The notes: a model not told the origin generated them from the letters alone. A stretch of DNA of 64,000 nucleotides from Paenibacillus oralis (GCF_003863965.1 NZ_RRCN01000001.1:6383071-6447070), one strand, 5' to 3'. Counted from the first letter of the stretch, positions 1 through 8,469 are shown. Made by a program: numbers and translations.

Positions 1-421
1 CCGGCGAAATCAAATCCTTATCCGCCCAAGCCGCAAAATAATCGTCCAGCGGTTCAAGCACGTCTCGGGTGATGAGATCGGCCTTGAAATCGTTCATAAT
101 ATCGGGCGCCTGTCCGGCGGAAATCGCCACATTGACCTTCTGCTCATAGGCGGACAGGTCTCCTGGAACGCCGAGATAGTCCACTTCGATATCCGGATTC
201 TGCTCCTCAAACTCCTGAATGATTTGTTCAAAAAAAGCGTTGCGCTCCGGTGTCACCGCCGCCGCCCAGAAGCTGATCTTCGTTTTCGCTTCCGCTTCTT
301 CCTTAGTTCCGCCGCCGGAACCGCCGGTCCCGGTTTTGGCCACCCCTCCGCAGCCGGCAAGCACCAGCACGATTGAAAACGTTAACAAAACAAGCGAGCG
401 AAACCCTAATGTTTTCTTCAT
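1..421 (-). CDS. Sugar ABC transporter substrate-binding lipoprotein (3' part missing)
   Basis: Only the first 140 codons are inside the window. The N-terminus has a positively charged start, a hydrophobic stretch and the lipobox LVLAGC with the acylated Cys at residue 24, so the protein is exported and lipid-anchored. After a Gly/Thr-rich linker comes the start of a type 1 solute-binding fold (KISFWAAAV, then EFEEQNPDIEVDY). It should capture an oligosaccharide or sugar and pass it to the two permeases encoded just upstream. GGAGGG lies about 9 bases before the ATG. It is the last gene of the kinase-regulator-permease-permease-binding protein run. The substrate cannot be told from sequence. 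Confidence 0.85.
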   Translation of the reverse strand, partial: MKKTLGFRSLVLLTFSIVLVLAGCGGVAKTGTGGSGGGTKEEAEAKTKISFWAAAVTPERNAFFEQIIQEFEEQNPDIEVDYLGVPGDLSAYEQKVNVAISAGQAPDIMNDFKADLITRDVLEPLDDYFAAWADKDLISP

Positions 422-462
422 TCTTTTTCCCTCCGTAAAATGGATTGCCGCACCGGCCCGGA

Positions 463-1305
463 TTAACCTTTAACCGCGCCGCCGCCAAGGCCCTGGATCA
501 AATAGCGCTGGATATACATAAACAGCAGTACCGGCGGGATAAGTCCGATGATGCTGCCCGCAGCAAGCGAAGCGTATTCGACACTGAATTCACCGATCAT
601 AAATTTCAGCCCAATCGGAATCGTAAAGCGCTCCGGCGTTGTAATAAAGGAAAAAGCGACCAAAAATTCGTTCCAGACGCCGATAAACGCAAACGCGCTC
701 GTCGCCACGATCCCCGGCAGCACGATCGGCGTGATGATGGAGAAGATAATCCGCATCCGCCCGGCCCCGTCGACCATCGCCGCCTCGTCGATTTCCTGCG
801 GCGTGCCGGAGATGAACCCGCGCATCAGGATCGTGTTGAACGGCACCTGCGACACGATGTAAAACAGGATGAGCGCCAGCGGCGAGTTGATCAGTCCTAA
901 ATTTTTAAAAATGAGAAACAGCGGAATGACGAACAGGATCACCGGCATCATTTGCGTGGCCAGCAAAATCAGCATAAACGCGCCCCGCCCCCGGAACTTG
1001 AAGCGGCTCAGCGCATAACCGTTCAACAAAGCCAGTACGGTGATCACCGCAACCGACACCACCGATACCAGCAGACTGTTGAGAAAATAGCCGGAGAAAT
1101 TGTTCTGCGTCCACACTTTGACGTAATTCGCCAGCGTCACCGGATGCGGTATGTAAGAAACCGCGCTGCTTATGACATCGGACTCCCGCTTCAGCGAAGT
1201 CGATAGCGCCCATAAAAACGGAACGAGCACAAACAGCAGCGTTAACGCCAGCGGGATATAAAACAGCAGCAGTCTGGTCCCGATACGGCCCCATCGCCGG
1301 CTCAT
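463..1305 (-). CDS. Carbohydrate ABC transporter permease, MalG type
   Basis: This is a 280-residue inner permease with about six membrane segments. The cytoplasmic EAA loop (EAAMVDGAGRMRIIFSIITP, about residues 195-215), which docks the ATPase, is intact. Its length is normal for the CUT1 MalG/LacG family. The start codon abuts the stop of the partner permease (1306), so the two are translationally coupled. The binding-protein gene follows within about 40 bases. Together they form a sugar or oligosaccharide importer. No ATPase gene is adjacent, so a shared MsmX-like ATPase encoded elsewhere is inferred from what is known of Bacillus CUT1 systems. Confidence 0.9.
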   Translation of the reverse strand: MSRRWGRIGTRLLLFYIPLALTLLFVLVPFLWALSTSLKRESDVISSAVSYIPHPVTLANYVKVWTQNNFSGYFLNSLLVSVVSVAVITVLALLNGYALSRFKFRGRGAFMLILLATQMMPVILFVIPLFLIFKNLGLINSPLALILFYIVSQVPFNTILMRGFISGTPQEIDEAAMVDGAGRMRIIFSIITPIVLPGIVATSAFAFIGVWNEFLVAFSFITTPERFTIPIGLKFMIGEFSVEYASLAAGSIIGLIPPVLLFMYIQRYLIQGLGGGAVKG

Positions 1306-2247
1306 TTACACCGCCTCCGATCGGTTCAGTCTCAAGTAAACGACGACAAACACCAGCAGCAGCAGGAAGGTGACGGCTCCGAGCGCCGAACCGTATCCGT
1401 AATTCCCTTCCAAAATCGCCGTCTTCATCATGTAAATCGGCAGGGTTGTCGTCATATTCATCGGTCCGCCGCCGGTCATGGTGAAAATCATGTCGATCGA
1501 GTTGAATTCCCAAATCGCCCGCAGCAAAGTGGCGAACACGATCGACTCCTTCAAATACGGCAGCGTGATATACAGCAGCTTGCGGAACCTGCCCGCGCCG
1601 TCCACCTCGCAGGATTCGTACACTTCGCGGGGAATCGTCTGCAGTGCGGCGAGCAGCGTGATCGCAAAAAACGGAATGCCCCGCCACAGCTCGGCCACGA
1701 TCACGGAGCCGAACACCGTGTCGGTGTTGGCCAGCCAGGCGATATTTTCCCGGATCAGACCAAGCCGCCGCGGCAGATCGTTGATAACCCCGATATGCTG
1801 GTTATACATCAGCGACCACAGCATCGTCGTCAGCACCCCGGACACCGCCCACGGAATCAGCACGAGCGAACGCACCAGCCCGCGCAGCTTGAAGCTCTCA
1901 TTGAGCAGCAAAGCGACGATCAGCCCAAATATCAGCTGCAGCGCCACCTCCAGCAGCACCCATTTAACGGTGATGCCAAGCGATTCGTAAAACAACGTGT
2001 CCTCCGTGAAAATACGGCGAAAGTTGGCCAGGCCGATATACCCGGCCTCATGCAGACGAGTGAAATCGTAGCTCTGCAGACTGAGGTCAAACACGCGCAG
2101 GATGGGAAAAATCATTACTCCTGCGATTAGCAGCAGCGTAGGCGCGATAAAAAGGTACGGCAGATAGCTCTCCTTCTTCCTGCCGCCCCACGTCAGGCCC
2201 GCAGCCGCCGCCGGTCCCGCGCTTTGCGCCGGTCTAGTTGTCTCCAT
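1306..2247 (-). CDS. Carbohydrate ABC transporter permease, MalF type
   Basis: This 313-residue membrane protein is the first of the two sugar permeases. It has about six transmembrane helices after a short hydrophilic N-terminus, and an EAA-like loop (ESCEVDGAGRFRKLLYITLP) near residue 220. A GGAGGTG ribosome site lies about 6 bases before the ATG. It pairs with the MalG-type permease directly downstream. The response-regulator gene ends 86 bases upstream of the start, consistent with local control of the transporter by that two-component system. Confidence 0.9.
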   Translation of the reverse strand: METTRPAQSAGPAAAAGLTWGGRKKESYLPYLFIAPTLLLIAGVMIFPILRVFDLSLQSYDFTRLHEAGYIGLANFRRIFTEDTLFYESLGITVKWVLLEVALQLIFGLIVALLLNESFKLRGLVRSLVLIPWAVSGVLTTMLWSLMYNQHIGVINDLPRRLGLIRENIAWLANTDTVFGSVIVAELWRGIPFFAITLLAALQTIPREVYESCEVDGAGRFRKLLYITLPYLKESIVFATLLRAIWEFNSIDMIFTMTGGGPMNMTTTLPIYMMKTAILEGNYGYGSALGAVTFLLLLVFVVVYLRLNRSEAV

Positions 2248-2333
2248 AACAGCACCTCCGCGTCTATCGTAATCCAGACCCGGAGGCGGCGGAATTCAAT
2301 ATTTTATAAACAAGGTTTGTTTTCTTTAAATGA

Positions 2334-3608
2334 TTAAAACGGCTGGTACTTTTTCCGATAATCCGTCGGGGAGATCCCGTAATGCTTTTTAAATAGAACG
2401 CTGAAGTAGTGCGAGTTCGGATAACCTGTCTTTTCGGCAATTTCATACGCTTTGTAATCGGTTTTAACCAGCATTTCCGCCGCCCGCTCCATCCGCGCCG
2501 AAATGATGTAGTCGACCAGGTTGATATGTTTGTATCTTTTGAACAATGTGCTGACATAGGGAGGCGAGATGTGCACCGCGGCGGCGATGGCCGTGAGATT
2601 CAGGCTTTCGTCGCAGAGATGGGCGTGAATGTAGGCTTCCATCTTCTTCAGCAACACCTGATGCGAGCTTTGCTGCGGCAAAATCTCGCCGCTGACGAAC
2701 ACCCCCGCCGCGCCGGCCACCTCCCGAACCTGAACCGCCGCCAGCGCTTCGCGGTATGATGCGGCGATACCGTCATAACCCGAAAAACATCCGCCGCATC
2801 CGATGCTGAATGGAATTTTCAGCACCTGCTCTAGCGCCCGCCGCGTCCGTTCCAGCAAAGGCGACAGGCCACCCGCGGCCCCGGGTTCGGGCAAGCAGAA
2901 GACCAAATTCGCCTGCCGGTTGTAAACCGCGAAGAAACACTGCGGCGAGTCGCCGCCTTTCCCCCCGTCCGCTAATAACTCCATACATATATTGCGGATG
3001 GAGAACAACAGCAGGTCGATTTCCTCATGATCGCCGGACCTGGAGTAACGCGTCAAATTTTCCGGCCGGATGACAGCCACCTGAAAATCATTCCCGCACA
3101 GCTCCAAACCCAAAAGATCCAGCTCGCTGAGCACCCACTCCCCGTTGAAGCAGCCTTCAAACAGATGGGCAAATAACTGATTTTCCATCAGTGTACGGCT
3201 TTTGCTTAGCTTCTCCTCCTCCAGCCGTTCTCGAAGCAGTCGCTCTCCGGCGGCAACGACCGTTTGCAAGATTTTTCCATTGTCCTCATATTTCAAAATG
3301 TAGTCAAACGCCTGCAAATTCAGCGCCTGTTTGGCGTAGTTGAAATCGTCGTAACCCGTGAGGAAAATTGTTTTCACCCGCGGCCTCAGTTCCCGCAGTT
3401 TCGCAGCCAGCGCAAGCCCGTCCAAAAAAGGCATGCGGATATCCGTCAGCACGATGTCCGGCGTAAGCTCAAGCGCCAGCTCCCAGGCGGCTTCGCCGTC
3501 AGAGGCCGTGCCAACCACCTCTACCCCGGCGCCGCTCCAATCGATATTGCGCTTCAGCCCTTCGCAAATCCACTCGTCGTCGTCAGCGATCAGCAGCTTC
3601 ACTGTCAT
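2334..3608 (-). CDS. YesN-type response regulator with AraC DNA-binding domain
   Basis: About 424 residues. The receiver domain is at the N-terminus (acidic DDDEW pocket; phosphoacceptor Asp in VLTDIRMPFLDG; conserved Lys in YILKYED). A variable middle region is followed by a C-terminal double helix-turn-helix of the AraC/XylS type (second motif GYPNSHYFSVLFKKHYGISP). It probably activates the sugar transporter genes downstream in response to the adjacent kinase. The start is uncertain. The ATG at 3608 has the GGGGGAGG site only 3-4 bases away, whereas the GTG at 3602 (residue 3) sits at ideal spacing. Either start overlaps the kinase 3' end by about 20-26 bases, which implies coupling. Confidence 0.9.
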   Translation of the reverse strand: MTVKLLIADDDEWICEGLKRNIDWSGAGVEVVGTASDGEAAWELALELTPDIVLTDIRMPFLDGLALAAKLRELRPRVKTIFLTGYDDFNYAKQALNLQAFDYILKYEDNGKILQTVVAAGERLLRERLEEEKLSKSRTLMENQLFAHLFEGCFNGEWVLSELDLLGLELCGNDFQVAVIRPENLTRYSRSGDHEEIDLLLFSIRNICMELLADGGKGGDSPQCFFAVYNRQANLVFCLPEPGAAGGLSPLLERTRRALEQVLKIPFSIGCGGCFSGYDGIAASYREALAAVQVREVAGAAGVFVSGEILPQQSSHQVLLKKMEAYIHAHLCDESLNLTAIAAAVHISPPYVSTLFKRYKHINLVDYIISARMERAAEMLVKTDYKAYEIAEKTGYPNSHYFSVLFKKHYGISPTDYRKKYQPF

Positions 3609-5457
3609 ATTCCTCCCCCTTCTCCGTAAAAGGTAATTCAACGATCACCCGGGTGTATTCCCCGTATACGCTTTCCAATTTGAGACCGTACGGAGCGCCA
3701 AAATGTAGCGCCAGCCGCCGGTGGCAATTGCGCAGACCGTAAGTGATCGGCTCTTCGGCCTCATTGATTCTTTCAGCCCGGATAGAACCCGCTAGCCGGA
3801 CCAGCTTGTCCGGGGCGATTCCCGAGCCGTTGTCGTACACTTCCAGGATCGTTTTATCGCCCGCCCGGCGTCCGGTAATGGAAACGATCCCCCGGCCCCG
3901 CTTCGTTTTGATGCCATGGTAAATCGCGTTCTCCACCAGCGGCTGCAGCGTCAGCTTGGGGATGGATAACGTGAGCAGCTCGTCCGTCACGTCAATCCTA
4001 AACTCGAAATCTTTACTGTAGCGCAGGTGCAAAATTTGCAAATAACTGCGGACATGTTCGATTTCTTCACCGATCGGAATGACCTCTTTGCCTTTGCTGA
4101 TGCCGATGCGGAAAAACCGGGTCAGCGCCGCGACCATTTCCGACGCTTTCTCCTTCTCCCGTAAGTCAATCAGATGCTTGATCGAACAGAGCGTATTGTA
4201 CAAAAAATGCGGCTGTATTTGCGCCTGCAAGGCATGCAGCTCGATGCGACGCTTTTGCCGCTCTTTGTCGCGGACCTCCTGCAGCAGCTGCCTGACCGTC
4301 TCCGACAGACTGGCCAGACCGTTCGCCAGCACCCCGATTTCGTTGCGCTCATCCAGTTGAAAGTTCGCTTGCAGATTGCCCTGCTCGAAGCGTCTCACCT
4401 GTTTGGACAAGTAACGGATCGGATCCGTCAACTTTCGGGCCACCCAGGCGGCCACGACGACAAACACCAGCAGGACGATGAGCGTAATGCCAAGAGATAT
4501 GTATTTAATCGAATGGACGCCCGCCAAAATATCGCGTTCCGGCACGATCGCCGCCAGCACCCACCTATTCAGCGGCAGCGTATCGTAAGCGATGGTCAGC
4601 TTCTCCCCCCTGGAGCTCCGCGCGGTCAGACTCCCCCGTTCTCCAGCCAGCGACCGCAATTCCGCGATCGTCTCCTCCGTAACTTCGTAACGCTCGTCCA
4701 GCGGCTTGGAGAACAGCGTCCCGTCCGGACTGATCAGCGCCAGCGTACCGCTTGGGCTGATTTTGACATTTTCCATAATGTCGCGAAAATAACTCTCCCG
4801 TAAGTTAATCAGAATCAGTCCGCTGACTTCCGAGCTTGGGGTGCCGATGATTTTGAAATTGCTCAACACCTTTCGCGACTCCACCGTATCGAACACCCCG
4901 TCCTGATGGCTGTTCAGCCAATAATAACCGCGTTCGGCCTGCTGATATTCGCCCACCCAATCCGCAAGGTCCGCGCTGACCCGGCGGGGGACGAATTCTT
5001 TTTGCAAATTGAACGAACGCCCGTTGTTGAAGCCGACATAAATCGAATCGATCATCTGAAAATAAGTATGGTAAACCTCCTCGAAGCGGTCGTGCAGCCC
5101 GATAATGTCATCATAGCGGCGCTGGTCGTAGCCCTGCCCTTCCCCCGCCAAAATGCTGCGGAACGAAGGATGGTCCTCTATGCTCACCAGTTGCTCAAAC
5201 ACCGTGGCAAATTTGTCGTCCAGAAACAGCGAGGTTTGCTGAACCAAATCGGACAGCGAATAATAAGTCGTCTGCTGCAGCTTGCCTGCAACCGAAAGAT
5301 AAGAAAACCATCCGGTCATCGCCACCGACAGCACCAATATCGGCAAAAATGAAATCAGCAGCTTGGACTGAATCGGCCGATCGGTAAAAAATCTTTTTAT
5401 GGCTTGTCTCCTTTCTAAGAATCTCCTCTCTAGAAAAATAGGGGGGATTGTCATCAT
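3583..5457 (-). CDS. YesM-type sensor histidine kinase
   Basis: A membrane kinase of about 600-625 residues: first transmembrane segment (LLISFLPILVLSVAMTGWF), a large extracytoplasmic sensor domain (about 240 residues), second segment (ISLGITLIVLLVFVVVAAW), HAMP linker, His_kinase domain (phosphorylated His in QIQPHFLYNTL) and HATPase_c (N box ENAIYHGI, G box DNGSGI). It belongs to the LytS/YesM family that senses sugars or cell-wall cues and phosphorylates the downstream YesN regulator. The start is unclear. The ATG at 5457 has a poor ribosome site, while a textbook AAGGAGA (5406-5412) sits 6-7 bases before an in-frame ATA codon at 5400. See findings. Confidence 0.88.
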   Translation of the reverse strand: MMTIPPIFLERRFLERRQAIKRFFTDRPIQSKLLISFLPILVLSVAMTGWFSYLSVAGKLQQTTYYSLSDLVQQTSLFLDDKFATVFEQLVSIEDHPSFRSILAGEGQGYDQRRYDDIIGLHDRFEEVYHTYFQMIDSIYVGFNNGRSFNLQKEFVPRRVSADLADWVGEYQQAERGYYWLNSHQDGVFDTVESRKVLSNFKIIGTPSSEVSGLILINLRESYFRDIMENVKISPSGTLALISPDGTLFSKPLDERYEVTEETIAELRSLAGERGSLTARSSRGEKLTIAYDTLPLNRWVLAAIVPERDILAGVHSIKYISLGITLIVLLVFVVVAAWVARKLTDPIRYLSKQVRRFEQGNLQANFQLDERNEIGVLANGLASLSETVRQLLQEVRDKERQKRRIELHALQAQIQPHFLYNTLCSIKHLIDLREKEKASEMVAALTRFFRIGISKGKEVIPIGEEIEHVRSYLQILHLRYSKDFEFRIDVTDELLTLSIPKLTLQPLVENAIYHGIKTKRGRGIVSITGRRAGDKTILEVYDNGSGIAPDKLVRLAGSIRAERINEAEEPITYGLRNCHRRLALHFGAPYGLKLESVYGEYTRVIVELPFTEKGEEYDSEAADR

Positions 5458-5691
5458 CGGCAGCCGGCCGTACCACCGACAGGAAAGCGCTGTCATTTTG
5501 GGTTTGAAACGAACAGCCGTTGCTAAAGCCACCGATCAATGAATGAGTTTAACACACGGCCAACAAAATTCAATGAGAATGCACATAACACCACAACACC
5601 AAAACGCCATAACGCCAAAAAACCGCCGGACAATTTCGCTCAGGCGGTCCTCTGAAGTGTGGATGGGCACGGGAAGCAGCTACTGTTGCTG

Positions 5692-5895
5692 AAAATAGCG
5701 GTATTTTATGGCGCTATTTTTGTAATTCTCCCCGATAGTGCAAAATAGCGGAATTTCAGGGCCCTATTTGGGAAACGAGCTTGAAAAAACGCCATATGAC
5801 CTCAAATCTCTATACATAGCGGTAAAAAAGTCCTTTATTTGGGTCATATCACCTTTTTTGACGAAAATAAGGACCTTTTTTACCGTTATTTCCGC
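5692..5895 (+). repeat. Intergenic foldback repeat cluster, AAATAGCGG type
   Basis: The 5533-5951 gap has no convincing gene. It holds several imperfect palindromes. Two direct units beginning AAAATAGCGG start at 5692 and 5742 (pitch exactly 50). The first is itself a hairpin with 9-base arms (AAAATAGCG / CGCTATTTT). Further on, a unit at 5817-5840 (AGCGGTAAAAAAGTCCTT...) is nearly perfectly inverted at 5870-5890. A second short inverted pair (ATATGACC.CAAAT, 5794-5807 and 5837-5850) interleaves with it. Related units occur near 15.9 kb and 35.5 kb. Function unknown. Confidence 0.7.
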
Positions 5896-5951
5896 AGCCT
5901 CCATAAAACGCAGGCAGTGCGCTCCCTCGCCTTCTGAAATGCGGCTTGATC

Positions 5952-6659
5952 TTACAACGTCACCGCAGTGTCCAGCGCCACTTCCATCATCTGTTTGAAC
6001 GTCGTCTGCCGTTCCTCGGAGGTCGTCTCCTCGCCGGTCAGCAGATGATCGCTCACCGTAAGAATCGTCAGCGCGTTTACGCCATATTTGGCGGCCAGCG
6101 TATACAGCGCGGTCGTTTCCATTTCCACCCCAAGCACACCGTACTTCATCAGCAGCTTCGTAACGGTTGTATCATCGCGGTAGAACATGTCCGAACTGAA
6201 GATGCTGCCGACATGCAGCTTCAGCCCTTTTTTGACGCCAAACTCGTAAGCCGTTTTGAGCAGCGGAAAGCTGGCGATCGGCGCAAAATCAAACCCGCCG
6301 AACACATGGCGGTTCATGCTGGAATCCGTGCAGGAAGCCTGGGCCAAAATAACGTCTCGCACATGCACATGCTCCTGCATTCCGCCGCAGGTGCCAACGC
6401 GAATCAAATTTTTGACCCCGTATTCCTTAATCAATTCATTGGCGTAAATCGAAATGGAGGGAATCCCCATGCCGGTTCCTTGGACGGATATTTTTTTCCC
6501 TTGATAAGTCCCGGTAAATCCGAGCATCCCGCGCACTTCGTTGTAGCATGTTACGCCTTCCAAATACGTTTCCGCAATAAATTTCGCCCGCAGCGGATCG
6601 CCCGGCAAAAGAATCGTTTCCGCAATGTCGCCCGGTTTGGCAGCGATATGTACACTCAT
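5952..6659 (-). CDS. deoD: Purine-nucleoside phosphorylase, DeoD (hexameric) type
   Basis: A 235-residue cytosolic enzyme that cleaves purine (deoxy)ribonucleosides with phosphate to base and (deoxy)ribose 1-phosphate. Family marks are the opening HIAAKPGDIAETILLPGDPLRAK, RVGTCGG, the VEMETTALY segment that binds the ribose, and VSDHLLTGE near the C-terminus with the catalytic Asp. Length is standard. The start is set by AAGGAGA nine bases before the ATG at 6659; the longer reading frame upstream lacks a ribosome site. A second, trimeric-type PNP is encoded at 11.2-12.0 kb, as in Bacillus, which keeps both DeoD and PupG. Confidence 0.95.
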   Translation of the reverse strand: MSVHIAAKPGDIAETILLPGDPLRAKFIAETYLEGVTCYNEVRGMLGFTGTYQGKKISVQGTGMGIPSISIYANELIKEYGVKNLIRVGTCGGMQEHVHVRDVILAQASCTDSSMNRHVFGGFDFAPIASFPLLKTAYEFGVKKGLKLHVGSIFSSDMFYRDDTTVTKLLMKYGVLGVEMETTALYTLAAKYGVNALTILTVSDHLLTGEETTSEERQTTFKQMMEVALDTAVTL

Positions 6660-6727
6660 CGTCAAAAATCTCCTTGCCATCAATTTTTATAGTCGAACAT
6701 GCTTCTATTATATAGGATGTGTGAATA

Positions 6728-6784
6728 CAAAAACATCCCCTCCAAGACATGGCGGCTCGTTTGCACTGCCTGCTTGAAGGGGAT
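6728..6784 (-). terminator. Rho-independent terminator of the sigF operon
   Basis: On the minus strand the 12-base arm ATCCCCTTCAAG pairs with CTTGGAGGGGAT (6773-6784 with 6735-6746) around a 26-base loop that can form an inner stem. It is followed by GTTTTTGT. It lies about 20 bases after the sigF stop and separates the sporulation operon from deoD. Confidence 0.75.
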
Positions 6785-6803
6785 TTCCATCTAACTCAAC
6801 CGG

Positions 6804-7559
6804 TTATTGCGCGATTTGATCGCGGATGCTCTGCAGTATTTTTTTCTCCAGCCGGGAAACCTGCACCTGGGATATGCCCAGCCGCGTAGCGACCTCGGAC
6901 TGGGTCTGGTCCCGGTAATACCGCAAATAGACGATCAGCCGTTCCCGGTCGGTCAAACCATCGATCGCCTCATGCAGGGCGAGCTTGTCGAACCAGCGTT
7001 CCTGGGATTCGTCGGCGATCTGATCCATCAACGTGATCGGATCCCCGTCGTTTTCGAATACCGTCTCATGGATGGAAGCCGGCGGCTTGTTGGCCTCTTG
7101 GGCAAACACAACGTCTTCCGGCGTCACCCCAAGCTCCTCAGCCACCTCCTTGACGGTGGGGAGGCGGCCCATCAGCTTCGACAATTCATCCTTCTTCTTG
7201 CGCACTTTGTTGGCCATTTCCTTCAGCGACCGGCTGACCTTCAGCGTTCCGTCATCGCGCAAAAAACGCTGAATTTCCCCGATGATCATCGGGACCGCGT
7301 AGGTTGAAAACTTCACATCATAGCTGAGGTCAAACTTGTCCACCGACTTTAGCAGTCCAATGCAGCCGATTTGAAACAAATCTTCGGGTTCGTACCCCCG
7401 ATTCATAAACCGCTGCACGACCGACCAGACGAGCCGGATATTGCAGCCTACCAGCCGGTCCCTGGCAGCGTTGTCCCCTGCCTGGCTCAGGGCGATTAAC
7501 CGCTTTACTTCCGCATCGTCCAAAAACTCTCTCGAGGCTTGCTTCACTTCGGCATCCAT
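6804..7559 (-). CDS. sigF: RNA polymerase sporulation sigma factor sigma-F
   Basis: 251 residues, the usual length of SigF. It carries sigma-70 region 2 (GYEPEDLFQIGCIGLLKSVDKFD), region 3 and region 4 with the HTH (SEVATRLGISQVQVSRLEKKIL). It directs the first forespore-specific transcription after asymmetric division. It is held inactive by SpoIIAB, encoded directly upstream, until SpoIIAA releases it. It is the last gene of the spoIIAA-spoIIAB-sigF operon, with only 11 bases between spoIIAB and its ATG. A strong terminator follows. Confidence 0.97.
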   Translation of the reverse strand: MDAEVKQASREFLDDAEVKRLIALSQAGDNAARDRLVGCNIRLVWSVVQRFMNRGYEPEDLFQIGCIGLLKSVDKFDLSYDVKFSTYAVPMIIGEIQRFLRDDGTLKVSRSLKEMANKVRKKKDELSKLMGRLPTVKEVAEELGVTPEDVVFAQEANKPPASIHETVFENDGDPITLMDQIADESQERWFDKLALHEAIDGLTDRERLIVYLRYYRDQTQSEVATRLGISQVQVSRLEKKILQSIRDQIAQ

Positions 7560-7570
7560 AGATCCAACCC

Positions 7571-8026
7571 CTAATTGTATAAAGCTTTCTTGGATACAAT
7601 CCTTTTCTTCATCCGGATGCGGGTGCCCCCGCCCACTTCGCTTACGACGTCGAATTCGTCCATGAAATTTTCCATAATCGTAAATCCCATGCCGGAACGC
7701 TCCAGCTCGGGTTTGGACGTGTACAGCGGCTGTTTGGCCAGCTCCACGTCCTCGATTCCGCGGCCCTGGTCCTCGATGATCAGCGTGACGGTATCGACTT
7801 CAATCTCGGCGGAAATCGTTACGACCCCTTCCGGATTTCCGTCGTAGCCATGGATGATCGAGTTCGTCACCGCTTCGGATACGACGGTCTTCAAATCGGT
7901 AATCTCGTCCATCGTCGGGTCGAGCTGCGATACGAATGCGGCCACTGTCACCCGGGCAAACGATTCGTTTTCGGATTTGGCGGCAAACTTGAGCGACATA
8001 AAATTGCTGCCTTGATTCGTGCTCAC
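7571..8026 (-). CDS. spoIIAB: Anti-sigma-F factor and serine kinase SpoIIAB
   Basis: 151 residues with a GHKL ATPase fold: N box (SEAVTNSIIHGYDGN), G1 box (IEDQGRGI) and G2 region (ERSGMGFTIMENFMD). It binds sigma-F in the predivisional and mother cell and phosphorylates SpoIIAA. The GTG at 8026 is favoured because GGAGG lies 7 bases before it and GTGA overlaps the spoIIAA stop, giving coupled translation that would keep the three partners in fixed ratio. An internal ATG at 7999 is the alternative. Confidence 0.96.
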   Translation of the reverse strand: MSTNQGSNFMSLKFAAKSENESFARVTVAAFVSQLDPTMDEITDLKTVVSEAVTNSIIHGYDGNPEGVVTISAEIEVDTVTLIIEDQGRGIEDVELAKQPLYTSKPELERSGMGFTIMENFMDEFDVVSEVGGGTRIRMKKRIVSKKALYN

Positions 8027-8376
8027 AGGGCCACCTCCAATTCCGAAAGCGCCAATCCCTCGTTTTCAAAGATCGGCATGATTTTAAACAAGCCCGACAT
8101 CTCCAATAACCGGTAAACCGGCGGATTCACGTCGCACACGACCATTTTGCCGCCCTTTTGCTTGATCAGCTTATATCTTCCGAGAATGACGCCAATCCCC
8201 GAGCTGTCCATAAACAGCAGCTCTTTGAGGCTTAAAACGAGATTGCGGCAGTTCCCCCGGCCGATCTCCTCATCCATACGCATCCGGACGCCGTCCGACG
8301 TATGATGGTCCAACTCCCCGCTTAAGCGCACGATCAGTGTGTCGCGGCGTGTTTCCATTTCCACATGCAAATTCAC
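8023..8376 (-). CDS. spoIIAA: Anti-anti-sigma factor SpoIIAA
   Basis: 117 residues, a STAS-domain protein. The phosphorylated serine is visible in FMDSSGIGV at residue 58, the same position as in Bacillus subtilis. Unphosphorylated SpoIIAA displaces sigma-F from SpoIIAB; SpoIIAB phosphorylates it and SpoIIE dephosphorylates it. The start is a GTG preceded by GGGAGGAG. It is the first gene of the sigF operon proper, with a sigma-H-like promoter in the gap before it. Confidence 0.96.
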   Translation of the reverse strand: MNLHVEMETRRDTLIVRLSGELDHHTSDGVRMRMDEEIGRGNCRNLVLSLKELLFMDSSGIGVILGRYKLIKQKGGKMVVCDVNPPVYRLLEMSGLFKIMPIFENEGLALSELEVAL

Positions 8377-8410
8377 GTTTTGTTCACTCTCCTCCCTGAC
8401 ATGAACACAA

Positions 8411-8438
8411 CAATTCTACGATCCGCCGGCCGATTCCT
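8411..8438 (-). promoter_or_regulatory. Sigma-H-like promoter of spoIIAA-spoIIAB-sigF
   Basis: In the 93-base gap between dacF and spoIIAA the minus strand reads AGGAATC (8438-8432), then 14 bases, then AGAATTG (8417-8411). This resembles the sigma-H pattern (AGGAWWT, 12-14 bases, RGAAT). Known Bacillus biology: spoIIA is read by sigma-H RNA polymerase with Spo0A~P. I see no exact TGTCGAA box in this gap. Confidence 0.5.
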
Positions 8439-8469
8439 GCCGGGTGACAAAACTAGAAGAAAAGCCCTA

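Noticed and set aside
445..900. Long plus-strand frame opposite the sugar permease gene
   Set aside because: It is antisense to a clear ABC permease with intact EAA motif, has no ribosome site and shows a composition typical of reverse-complement shadows.
5692..5771. Regularly spaced repeats considered as a short CRISPR array
   Set aside because: Only two direct units occur per element, the units are imperfect palindromes followed by inverted copies, the spacers between units are also similar between copies, and no cas genes are present.
5738..5998. 86-codon plus-strand frame in the gap before deoD
   Set aside because: It is composed mostly of the foldback repeat units and runs into the deoD 3' end; no ribosome site.
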